Assembly: GCF_900095845.1 (NCBI RefSeq)
Contig: NZ_FMIX01000004.1
Span: 255,501-319,500, forward strand
Length of the DNA: 64,000 bases
Source of the DNA: Streptococcus timonensis
GTDB lineage: Bacteria; Bacillota; Bacilli; Lactobacillales; Streptococcaceae
Direction of reading: 5' to 3'
The notes under the pieces were generated by a model. The model did no database searches, was not told the origin of the DNA, and was given only the letters and a program-made list of their open reading frames with translations. Of the stretch, positions 57,100 through 64,000 are shown piece after piece (the stretch's first letter is position 1; each line of letters begins with the position of its first letter). Both the position numbers and the translations under genes were made by a program.

Positions 57100-57855
57100 A
57101 TGCAAACCATTCTCATTACAGGTGCTAGCGGTGGTCTAGCCCAAGAAATGGTCAAACTCTTGCCAAATGACCAACTCATCTTACTCGGCAGAGATAAGGA
57201 AAAACTAGTTCAGCTATACGGAAATCATCCTCAGGCAGAATTGATTGAAATTAATATTACCGACGCTCAAGCCTTAGAAGAACTAGTTGCTGAACTCTAT
57301 CAGCGTTATGGCAAGATTGATGTTTTAATTAACAACGCTGGTTACGGAATTTTTGAAGATTTTAACAAGATTTCTAATCAAGACATTCATCAAATGTTTG
57401 AGGTTAACACCTTTGCTCTTATGAATCTATCACGTTTGGTTGCTTCTCGTATGAAGGAGATTCGAAAAGGCCATATCATCAATATCGTTAGTATGGCAGG
57501 TTTGATTGCGACTGCTAAGTCTAGTCTATACTCTGCGACCAAGTTTGCGACCATTGGTTTTTCAAATGCTCTTCGCCTTGAGCTCATGCCCTATGGTGTC
57601 TATGTGACAACTGTTAATCCAGGACCTATCCGTACAGGATTTTTTGACCAGGCAGACCCAGATGGGACCTACCTCAAATCGGTCGACCGTTTTCTATTGG
57701 AACCAGATGCTGTCGCGCAAAAGATTGTTAAGACTATCGGAAAAAACAAACGCGATCTCAATCTCCCAGCCTTGCTAAATTTAGCTCATAAATTTTATAC
57801 CCTCTTTCCCAAGTTAGCAGATAAGTTGGCAGGAGAAACTTTTAATTATAAGTAA
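57100..57855 (+). CDS. short-chain dehydrogenase/reductase
   Basis: A 251-residue classical SDR. The Rossmann loop is GASGGLAQE (about 7-15), the structural motif NNAG is near 81-84, and the catalytic serine is in NIVSMAG with Tyr/Lys in YSATK (about 144-148). PGPIRTGF follows. Substrate unknown. A GGAG site precedes the ATG. It is last in the miaA-hflX-DUF-rnz run. Confidence 0.9.
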   Translation: MQTILITGASGGLAQEMVKLLPNDQLILLGRDKEKLVQLYGNHPQAELIEINITDAQALEELVAELYQRYGKIDVLINNAGYGIFEDFNKISNQDIHQMFEVNTFALMNLSRLVASRMKEIRKGHIINIVSMAGLIATAKSSLYSATKFATIGFSNALRLELMPYGVYVTTVNPGPIRTGFFDQADPDGTYLKSVDRFLLEPDAVAQKIVKTIGKNKRDLNLPALLNLAHKFYTLFPKLADKLAGETFNYK

Positions 57856-57887
57856 AAAAGCTATTCCTTTAAGGAATAGCTTTTTGA
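57855..57887 (+). terminator. terminator after the miaA-SDR operon
   Basis: AAAAAGCTATTCC and GGAATAGCTTTTT (57855-57885) form a perfect stem with a short loop and a T-run. Confidence 0.9.
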
Positions 57888-58044
57888 TTTAATTTCATGA
57901 AAGAAGAGTGTTTTAAAATTAAAAATCAAGCTTATTAGTGCCTATTCATAGCTTTTAGGGTATAATACAAATAAAAGAAATCAAGAAGATACTTAGAGTA
58001 CAATCTAGGTACAAAAAGATAGAATGATGGATACAGGAGAAAAA

Positions 58045-59112
58045 ATGGCAAAAAAGAAAAGAGTTACCTTACCCAAGGACTTTAATGAACTACTAACTGA
58101 TGGCAATATTGACCAATTAAAGGCCGTATATGATAAGTGTGAGTTAACTGCCCATGATGGTAGATATAGCTTAAGTACGGCTCTCCATTTCGGTGGTGTA
58201 CCTGATGAACTGGTTATTTGGCTTGTAGAAGAGGGCTTGGATATCAATATCCCTGATTATTATGGAGCGACTCCTTTGTATCGTCAGGCAACCATGGGAA
58301 GAGATACTGTAAAACTCTTGCTCGAATTGGGTGCAGACATTGAAAAAACCAATACTTATGGCAATACACCCTTGCATATGGCAGCAGAGTTTTTTCATCC
58401 TAAGACCGTTGCACTTCTCATAGAAAAGGAAGCAAATGTCAACCATAAAAATGATAGGGGACAGACCCCACTAGATTCTGTACTCACTGTCTGTCGAGGA
58501 ATCTATATTGCCCAAACAGCTGAAATTGCCTCTATGTTGCTGGATGCAGGTGCTAAGAAAACATCTGCTATGAAAGAAAAGGTCGAAAATATCGGTAAAG
58601 ATTTTGAATTTCATAGAGAAGGGATCAATCCCGACTATCTAGAAGCAGCAGATCAGGGTCTAGAAAAACTTTATGCTTTGTTTGATGTCAAGCCGGTAGC
58701 AAAACGAATAACCCACGATGGAGTTTCTCCGATTCTCGTAAAAGAAGGTAGCTGGGAGGAGCAATATGAGGAACTATGGTCTTTCTTGATTCCTTCAAGT
58801 GGAGCAGCCAAAACTGTTCAGGGAGAAGTTATCCGTATACCAGGTCGAGTTCGAGATGAACTGGATCGCAATGGTGGGGTCAACTGGGACAGGGACTATA
58901 GAAAAATGCTTCAGGCTCTCCCTCAATACTTGTCTCTAGGAATCCCTATTTCAGATCAAGAATTAGAAGAGACTAAAGAGCTTATTGCTCAGGTTCATGG
59001 TAAAGATTTTGATGACGAGCCTCGCCTAGACCGCCTGTGTCAGTTAGCTCTTGCTTGGATTAAGCAAAATCCTGAACCCCTTCTCCTAGAAAAAACAAGT
59101 TATAAGCGTTAA
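58045..59112 (+). CDS. ankyrin-repeat protein
   Basis: A 355-residue protein beginning MAKKKRVTLPKDF. About four ankyrin repeats occupy residues 20-175 (for example YYGATPLYRQATMGRDTVKL and YGNTPLHMAAEFFHPKTVAL). The C-terminal 180 residues are a helical region I do not recognise. The start at 58045 is favoured over 58024 because GGAGA lies 4-8 nt before it. It has its own -10 (TATAAT at 57962) and precedes a SUKH protein. Ankyrin proteins next to SUKH proteins are typical of polymorphic-toxin immunity arrays, so an immunity-type role is possible but unproven. Confidence 0.8.
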   Translation: MAKKKRVTLPKDFNELLTDGNIDQLKAVYDKCELTAHDGRYSLSTALHFGGVPDELVIWLVEEGLDINIPDYYGATPLYRQATMGRDTVKLLLELGADIEKTNTYGNTPLHMAAEFFHPKTVALLIEKEANVNHKNDRGQTPLDSVLTVCRGIYIAQTAEIASMLLDAGAKKTSAMKEKVENIGKDFEFHREGINPDYLEAADQGLEKLYALFDVKPVAKRITHDGVSPILVKEGSWEEQYEELWSFLIPSSGAAKTVQGEVIRIPGRVRDELDRNGGVNWDRDYRKMLQALPQYLSLGIPISDQELEETKELIAQVHGKDFDDEPRLDRLCQLALAWIKQNPEPLLLEKTSYKR

Positions 59113-59156
59113 AAAGAATTGGAAGACAGATAAAATAAAGAAATCATGGTGGGATT

Positions 59157-59744
59157 ATGCAACTAATTGACCAAGTTAAGAAATTAGAAACTTATATTTG
59201 TGAGTATTTTGAAGACTGGGATTTGGATGATCCTGTGGAAGAGGAATACCTAGATGATTATCAGAATATTTCTGGTGCTTCTGAGGAAGAGCTTCAAGGC
59301 TTTGAGGAAAGACTTGGTATTCATCTACCTAGTGACTTCAAAGAGCTTTATAGCTATAAAAATGGGAGTAAATTCCTCTCTATTTTACCTTGTGTGATTG
59401 ACCAGAGAAATCTGACTTTTTCTCTCATGAGTCTGCAGGAAATTGAGACTTGTAAAAAGTACTTTCAAAATAGAGATGCTCTGTTAACCGAATTTCCCGA
59501 CTATTTTTCTAGTCAAGACCTGGAAAATATGAGTGATAGTAGAATTAAGCCCTATCTTTTTAATAAAAAATGGCTTCCTTTTGCTCAGTATTGTGACTCT
59601 TGTTATCTTATGCTGGATTTTGATCCAGACCAGGAGGGGCAGGAAGGGCAGATTATTTGCTATATCCATGATCCTGACCAGGTGATCTATGCGGCTAAAA
59701 GCCTTACAAATCTGATTGAAGGGATAATGGATGAGATCGTATAA
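59157..59744 (+). CDS. SMI1/KNR4 (SUKH) family protein
   Basis: A 195-residue acidic protein with the SUKH core: GASEEELQGFEERLGIHLPS followed by DFKELYSYKNGS (about 40-72), then a domain ending in LTNLIEGIMDEIV. SUKH proteins commonly serve as immunity proteins against secreted nuclease or deaminase toxins, and also occur as orphans. No toxin gene is visible in this window. Upstream TGGTGGGAT gives only a fair ribosome site. It is 44 bp after the ankyrin gene and probably co-transcribed. Confidence 0.82.
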   Translation: MQLIDQVKKLETYICEYFEDWDLDDPVEEEYLDDYQNISGASEEELQGFEERLGIHLPSDFKELYSYKNGSKFLSILPCVIDQRNLTFSLMSLQEIETCKKYFQNRDALLTEFPDYFSSQDLENMSDSRIKPYLFNKKWLPFAQYCDSCYLMLDFDPDQEGQEGQIICYIHDPDQVIYAAKSLTNLIEGIMDEIV

Positions 59745-59936
59745 ACGGACAAATGTACCAAGTTCAAAATATAACAGATAACATTTGTTTAATCTTCCTG
59801 TACGACAGAGGATTAAAAGAACTTGCCCTTTGTCAGATTGACTAGGCTGTGAGGCTGAATTTGGGAGCTTTTTATTGATAGGTGCTATTCTACAGTATCT
59901 ATTTTGAGCTGTTTTCTTGTCAAATTTGACCAAGTA

Positions 59937-59965
59937 TTGCAAATCGAATCTTAAAATAGTATACT
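59937..59965 (+). promoter_or_regulatory. promoter of the neopullulanase-type gene
   Basis: The -35 TTGCAA (59937-59942) and -10 TATACT (59960-59965) are 17 bp apart. The remaining gap after the SUKH gene (59745-59936) holds nothing I can identify. Confidence 0.7.
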
Positions 59966-59982
59966 AGTTCTATCGTTTATAA

Positions 59983-59996
59983 AAACGTTTGCGTTT
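59983..59996. promoter_or_regulatory. MalR/cre-like operator downstream of the start point
   Basis: AAACGTTTGCGTTT shares the AACGTTTGCG half of the perfect palindrome at 15574-15589. It lies about 12 nt after the predicted transcription start, where bound repressor would block elongation or initiation. Confidence 0.6.
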
Positions 59997-60018
59997 TATT
60001 AATTTTAGGAGACAAATG

Positions 60019-61767
60019 ATGGAATTAACAGCCATTTATCATAGACCAGAATCAGAGTATGCTTATCTTTACAAAGAAGGTCAGCTACATATCCGAATTA
60101 GAACGAAGAAAAATGATGTCCAGAAGGTTATCTTACACTATGGAGATCCCTTTATTTTCATTGAGGATAAGTATGAAGCCAAGAAAGAAATGACCAAAGT
60201 AACCTCAGATGCCCTATTTGACTATTGGCAGGTTACGGTATCGGTTGATTTTGCACGGATTCAGTATATCTTTGAGCTCCTTGATGAGGAAGGTCAGGGT
60301 GTTTTTTACGGTGATAAGGGTTGCGTAGAACATACTCAAGAAAACTTGGATGCTGATGGAAACGGCTTTAAACTTCCATACATTCACGAAATCGATGGTT
60401 GTCATGTTCCAAGTTGGGTTTCAAATACCGTTTGGTACCAGATTTTCCCAGAACGCTTCGCTAATGGAAATCCTAAATTGACTCCTGATGGAGCTCGAGA
60501 GTGGAATGCTGCCATTGCACCTAATAGGGATGATTTTTTTGGTGGAGATTTACAAGGGATTATCGACCATTTAGACTATCTTAAAGATTTGGGAATCACT
60601 GGACTTTATCTATGTCCGATTTTTGAAGCTACAACCAATCACAAGTATGATACGACGGATTATTTTGAAATTGACCGTCACTTTGGGGATAAGGAAGTTT
60701 TTGCTAATCTAGTCGAGGAAGCTCATAAACGTGGCATTAAGATTATGCTAGATGCTGTTTTCAATCATATCGGCTACCAGTCTGCCCAATGGCAGGATGT
60801 TCTAAAGAACGGAGAAAAGTCACCATATAAAGATTGGTTCCATATCCAAGAATTTCCAGTTACTGAGGATAAACTTCAGAATCCAAGACAACTCCCTTAT
60901 CATACCTTTGCCTTTGCTAGCTATATGCCTAAGTTAAATACAGCTAATCCGGAGGTTAGGGACTATCTCCTCAGCGTTGCAACTTACTGGATTGAAAATT
61001 TTGATATTGATGCTTGGCGCTTGGACGTTGCCAATGAAATCGACCACCAGTTTTGGAGAGATTTTAGAAAGGCAGTTCTCGCTAAAAAGCCTGATTTGTA
61101 TATCTTAGGTGAAATCTGGCATACCTCACAACCTTGGCTACAAGGGGACGAGTTCCATGCTGTCATGAATTACCCGCTCTCTGAAAGTATCAAGGATTAT
61201 TTCTTGCGTCAGCGTAAAAAGACAGAGCAGTTTATTTCAGAAATTAATAGCCAGTCTATGTACTACAAGCAACAAATCTCAGAGGTAATATTTAACCTTT
61301 TAGATTCTCATGATACAGAGCGTATCCTCACGACTGCCAAAGGAAATGTGCAACATGTCAAGGCTGCTTTAACTTTCCTCTACCTTCAAAGAGGGACTAC
61401 TTGTATCTATTACGGAACAGAGCTAGCACTAATTGGTGGACCAGATCCTGACTGCCGTCGTGTCATGCCTTGGGACCGTGTTTCTGAAGACAATGACATG
61501 CTGAATTTCATGAAGAAATTAATCAAGGTTCGTAAGGAAGTTGCAAACATTATTCAGCATGGAAATTATCGCTTGGAAGAATTGAAACCAGATGTCCTAT
61601 CCTTGAAGTGGAACTACCAAGGAAAAGAAGTTCAAGCCATCTTCAATCAGTCTTCTGAGAAATATACTTTAGACAGAGATTCAGTTGACTTAGCGAGCCA
61701 TTGCCAGTTTGAAGATGGTCAGCAAGTCATCTTGCCAGATGGTTTTGTAGTTTATATGATAGACTAG
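60019..61767 (+). CDS. neopullulanase/maltogenic-amylase-type GH13 enzyme
   Basis: A 582-residue intracellular glycosidase with no signal peptide. The N-terminal CBM34-like domain (about 1-120) precedes the GH13 barrel: DAVFNH (245-250), DAWRLDVANE with nucleophile D336, GEIW with E365, and LLDSHD with D432. CBM34 plus this architecture marks the GH13_20 group (neopullulanase, cyclomaltodextrinase, maltogenic amylase). The start at 60019 gives 7-nt spacing from GGAG; 60016 is the alternative. It shares its operator half-site with the amylase at 14067, suggesting one maltodextrin regulon. Confidence 0.9.
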   Translation: MELTAIYHRPESEYAYLYKEGQLHIRIRTKKNDVQKVILHYGDPFIFIEDKYEAKKEMTKVTSDALFDYWQVTVSVDFARIQYIFELLDEEGQGVFYGDKGCVEHTQENLDADGNGFKLPYIHEIDGCHVPSWVSNTVWYQIFPERFANGNPKLTPDGAREWNAAIAPNRDDFFGGDLQGIIDHLDYLKDLGITGLYLCPIFEATTNHKYDTTDYFEIDRHFGDKEVFANLVEEAHKRGIKIMLDAVFNHIGYQSAQWQDVLKNGEKSPYKDWFHIQEFPVTEDKLQNPRQLPYHTFAFASYMPKLNTANPEVRDYLLSVATYWIENFDIDAWRLDVANEIDHQFWRDFRKAVLAKKPDLYILGEIWHTSQPWLQGDEFHAVMNYPLSESIKDYFLRQRKKTEQFISEINSQSMYYKQQISEVIFNLLDSHDTERILTTAKGNVQHVKAALTFLYLQRGTTCIYYGTELALIGGPDPDCRRVMPWDRVSEDNDMLNFMKKLIKVRKEVANIIQHGNYRLEELKPDVLSLKWNYQGKEVQAIFNQSSEKYTLDRDSVDLASHCQFEDGQQVILPDGFVVYMID

Positions 61768-61812
61768 CATGGTTCATTGGGGTATTAGCCATATCAGTGA
61801 AAAATAATTTAG

Positions 61813-61847
61813 AAGGTTGTTTCTATAAAGGAGCGACCTTTTATTTT
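61813..61847 (+). terminator. terminator after the neopullulanase-type gene
   Basis: AAGGTTG (61813-61819) pairs with CGACCTT (61834-61840) with one wobble pair, followed by TTATTTT. Confidence 0.65.
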
Positions 61848-61998
61848 GTATATGATTTAGTAATTCTACATAATGCCTCAATACAGTTTTTTATATCCAA
61901 TATTTTCTACTAATTTTAGTAATCATAGTCTGAAGTATGCTTTTTTCGAGAAACTATTGATGTATCTATTGTAATTGTATAAAATATGAATGAAGATG

Positions 61999-64000
61999 AT
62001 GACTCATGAAAATAAAGAGCAAGGATGGGCGAACATATTGATTGATAATCGAGTAAGAGAATTCAACCAAAACTGGCATTTCAAGCTCAACGCCAATGCT
62101 AAAGATGCAGTCAAGCCAGATGCCGATGTTTCTAGTTGGAAGAAATTAGACCTTCCTCATGACTGGAGTATCTACAATGACTTTGACCATGACTCACCTG
62201 CCCAAAACGAAGGTGGGCAACTTAATGGTGGTGATGCTTGGTATCGTAAGACCTTTAAACTCGATGAAGAAGACCTCAATAAGAATGTTCGTATCACATT
62301 TGATGGGGTTTACATGGATTCTCAGGTTTATGTAAATGGACAGCTAGTTGGTCACTATCCAAATGGTTACAACCAATTCTCATATGACATCACTGACTAT
62401 CTCCATAAAGACGGTCGCGAGAATGTCGTAGCAGTGCATGCAATCAACAAACAACCAAGTAGCCGTTGGTACTCAGGAAGCGGGATTTACCGTGATGTTA
62501 CCCTTCAAGTCACAGATAAGGTTCATACTGAGAAAAATGGAACAACTATCTTAACACCAGACCTTGAAAAACAACAAAATGGCAAGGTTGATACTCATGT
62601 AACAAGTAAGATTGTCAATACTGATGATAAAGATCATGAAATTCTTGCTGAGTATCAAATCATTGAACGTAATGGTCAAGCTGTAACGGATCTAGTTCGT
62701 ACAGCTAGTCAAGTCTTGAAAGCTCATCAATCAGCCAGCTTGAATGCTATTTTACAAGTTGATAAACCAAAACTTTGGACAGTTAATAGCGACAAGCCTG
62801 CCCTTTACGAATTGGTGACACGTGTTTATCGTGATGGTCAATTGGTCGATGCTAAGAAGGACTTGTTTGGTTACCGTTACTACAACTGGACACCAAATGA
62901 AGGCTTCTCTTTGAATGGTGAACGTATTAAATTCCATGGAGTTTCTCTTCACCATGACCATGGTGCTCTTGGAGCTGAAGAAAACTATAAGGCAGAATAC
63001 CGTCGTCTGAAACAAATGAAGGATATGGGTGTAAACTCTATCCGTACAACTCACAACCCAGCTAGTGAGCAGACTTTGCAGATTGCTGCTGAGCTTGGTT
63101 TGTTGGTCCAAGAAGAAGCCTTCGATACTTGGTATGGTGGTAAGAAACCATATGACTACGGTCGCTTCTTTGATAAAGATGCCACTCACCCAGATGCTAA
63201 AAAAGGTGAAAAATGGTCTGATTTTGACCTTCGTACCATGGTTGAACGAGGAAAGAACAACCCTGCTATCGTTATGTGGTCTATCGGTAATGAAATCGGT
63301 GAAGCAGACGGAAAACCTCGTTCTTTAGCAACAGTTAAACGCTTGGTTCAAGTTATTAAGGCTGTTGATAAGACACGCTATGTCACTATGGGAGCAGATA
63401 AGTTCCGCTTTGGTGATGGTAGTGGTGACCATGAAAATATTGCCAATGAACTTGATGCCGTTGGTTTTAACTACTCAGAAGATAACTACAAGAAACTTCG
63501 TGCGGAACATCCAAATTGGTTGATTTACGGATCTGAAACTTCCTCAGCTACTCGTACACGTGGAAGTTATTTCCGCCCAGAACGTGAATTGGTCCACAGC
63601 AATCAGGCTTACCGTCATTACGAGCAATCAGACTACGGTAATGACCGTGTTGGTTGGGGTAAAACAGCTACAGCATCTTGGACTTTTGACCGTGACAATG
63701 CTGGTTATGCAGGTCAGTTCATCTGGACAGGTACGGACTATATCGGTGAACCGACTCCATGGCACAACCAAAACCACACACCGGTTAAAAGCTCTTACTT
63801 TGGTATCGTAGATACAGCTGGTATTCCAAAGAATGATTACTACTTGTACCAAAGCCAATGGGTTTCTGCTGAGAAGAAACCAATGGTTCACTTGCTTCCT
63901 CACTGGAACTGGGAAAATCCTACCCTAAAAGAGAATGTAGCTGATGCAGATGGTAAGATTCCTGTTCGTGCATTTTCAAATGCTGCAAGTGTGGAACTGT
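61999..64000 (+). CDS. bgaA: GH2 beta-galactosidase, BgaA-like, lacking a secretion signal; continues past the window
   Basis: An open frame from ATG 61999 (or 61996) to the window edge, at least 667 codons. GH2 sugar-binding, immunoglobulin-like and TIM-barrel domains follow in order. The acid/base is E432 in SIGNE and the nucleophile E513 in YGSETSS. The sequence is very like pneumococcal BgaA, a large LPxTG surface enzyme, but translation begins MTHENKEQGWANILIDN just before the GH2 domain. About 130 N-terminal residues, with the YSIRK signal, are absent, and no signal-encoding sequence is seen in any frame of the 230 bp upstream. There is no clear Shine-Dalgarno. Either a 5'-truncated gene or an unusual intracellular form. 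Confidence 0.82.
   Translation, partial: MTHENKEQGWANILIDNRVREFNQNWHFKLNANAKDAVKPDADVSSWKKLDLPHDWSIYNDFDHDSPAQNEGGQLNGGDAWYRKTFKLDEEDLNKNVRITFDGVYMDSQVYVNGQLVGHYPNGYNQFSYDITDYLHKDGRENVVAVHAINKQPSSRWYSGSGIYRDVTLQVTDKVHTEKNGTTILTPDLEKQQNGKVDTHVTSKIVNTDDKDHEILAEYQIIERNGQAVTDLVRTASQVLKAHQSASLNAILQVDKPKLWTVNSDKPALYELVTRVYRDGQLVDAKKDLFGYRYYNWTPNEGFSLNGERIKFHGVSLHHDHGALGAEENYKAEYRRLKQMKDMGVNSIRTTHNPASEQTLQIAAELGLLVQEEAFDTWYGGKKPYDYGRFFDKDATHPDAKKGEKWSDFDLRTMVERGKNNPAIVMWSIGNEIGEADGKPRSLATVKRLVQVIKAVDKTRYVTMGADKFRFGDGSGDHENIANELDAVGFNYSEDNYKKLRAEHPNWLIYGSETSSATRTRGSYFRPERELVHSNQAYRHYEQSDYGNDRVGWGKTATASWTFDRDNAGYAGQFIWTGTDYIGEPTPWHNQNHTPVKSSYFGIVDTAGIPKNDYYLYQSQWVSAEKKPMVHLLPHWNWENPTLKENVADADGKIPVRAFSNAASVEL

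Noticed and set aside
59484..59942. Antisense open frame of 152 codons across the SUKH gene end
   Set aside because: It is a shadow of the SUKH gene and AT-rich gap, with no ribosome site and no family resemblance.

Overview
The window is low-GC Gram-positive chromosomal DNA from a Mitis-group Streptococcus (S. mitis / S. oralis / S. pneumoniae relatives). The evidence is a phosphocholine-teichoic-acid gene set (three LicD proteins, a TacF-type flippase, a Pce-type phosphocholine esterase with choline-binding repeats), a YSIRK/N-terminal-LPxTG zinc metalloprotease of the IgA1-protease family, a BgaA-like beta-galactosidase, and gene order that I recall from pneumococcal genomes. Synteny statements here are from memory and were not computed. 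The blocks are arranged differently from pneumococcus, so this is probably S. mitis or S. oralis rather than S. pneumoniae.

Region by region. (1) 1-11.5 kb, core housekeeping: the end of yvcK, whiA, a possible structured small RNA, a minus-strand ferredoxin-NADP reductase, the c-di-AMP module cdaA-cdaR-glmM, a DUF1149 protein, a DegV protein, and dapB-cca-ABC-F ATPase-membrane protein. (2) 11.6-15.5 kb: apt, metA, a DnaD-like protein and a divergent cytoplasmic alpha-amylase with a perfect MalR/CcpA-type palindrome on its promoter. (3) 15.8-27.7 kb: an RlmI-like methyltransferase leading into the shikimate/aromatic operon (aroD-aroE-aroB-aroC-tyrA-ylbF-like), interrupted by a TPM-domain membrane protein with three C-terminal repeats and a decayed gene, then aroA-aroK-pheA-psr. 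(4) 27.8-39 kb, the most coherent system: licD3-GT-GT-tarP-tarQ (repeat-unit synthesis and polymerisation of teichoic acid), then tacF-licD1-licD2 (flippase and phosphocholine transferases), then a large Pce-like phosphocholine esterase. Synthesis, phosphocholine decoration, export, polymerisation, LCP attachment and phosphocholine removal are thus contiguous, whereas I recall them as separate loci in pneumococcus.

(5) 39-48.2 kb: mecA, a TIGR01440 protein, the giant zinc metalloprotease, then an extracytoplasmic thioredoxin lipoprotein plus membrane-anchored MsrAB for repair of oxidised surface proteins. (6) 48.3-57.9 kb: a PabB-PabC fusion (apparently leaderless), an alpha/beta-hydrolase remnant, a secreted Excalibur/choline-binding-type repeat protein, glucokinase with a near-cre on its promoter, thyA, a short minus-strand DUF3042 gene, and miaA-hflX-DUF-rnz-SDR. 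(7) 58-64 kb, accessory end: an ankyrin protein followed by a SUKH (SMI1/KNR4) protein, resembling orphan immunity genes, a neopullulanase-type GH13 enzyme with a MalR/cre half-site, and a GH2 beta-galactosidase that runs off the end and lacks the usual secretion signal.

No tRNA, rRNA, CRISPR array, insertion sequence or prophage gene was seen.
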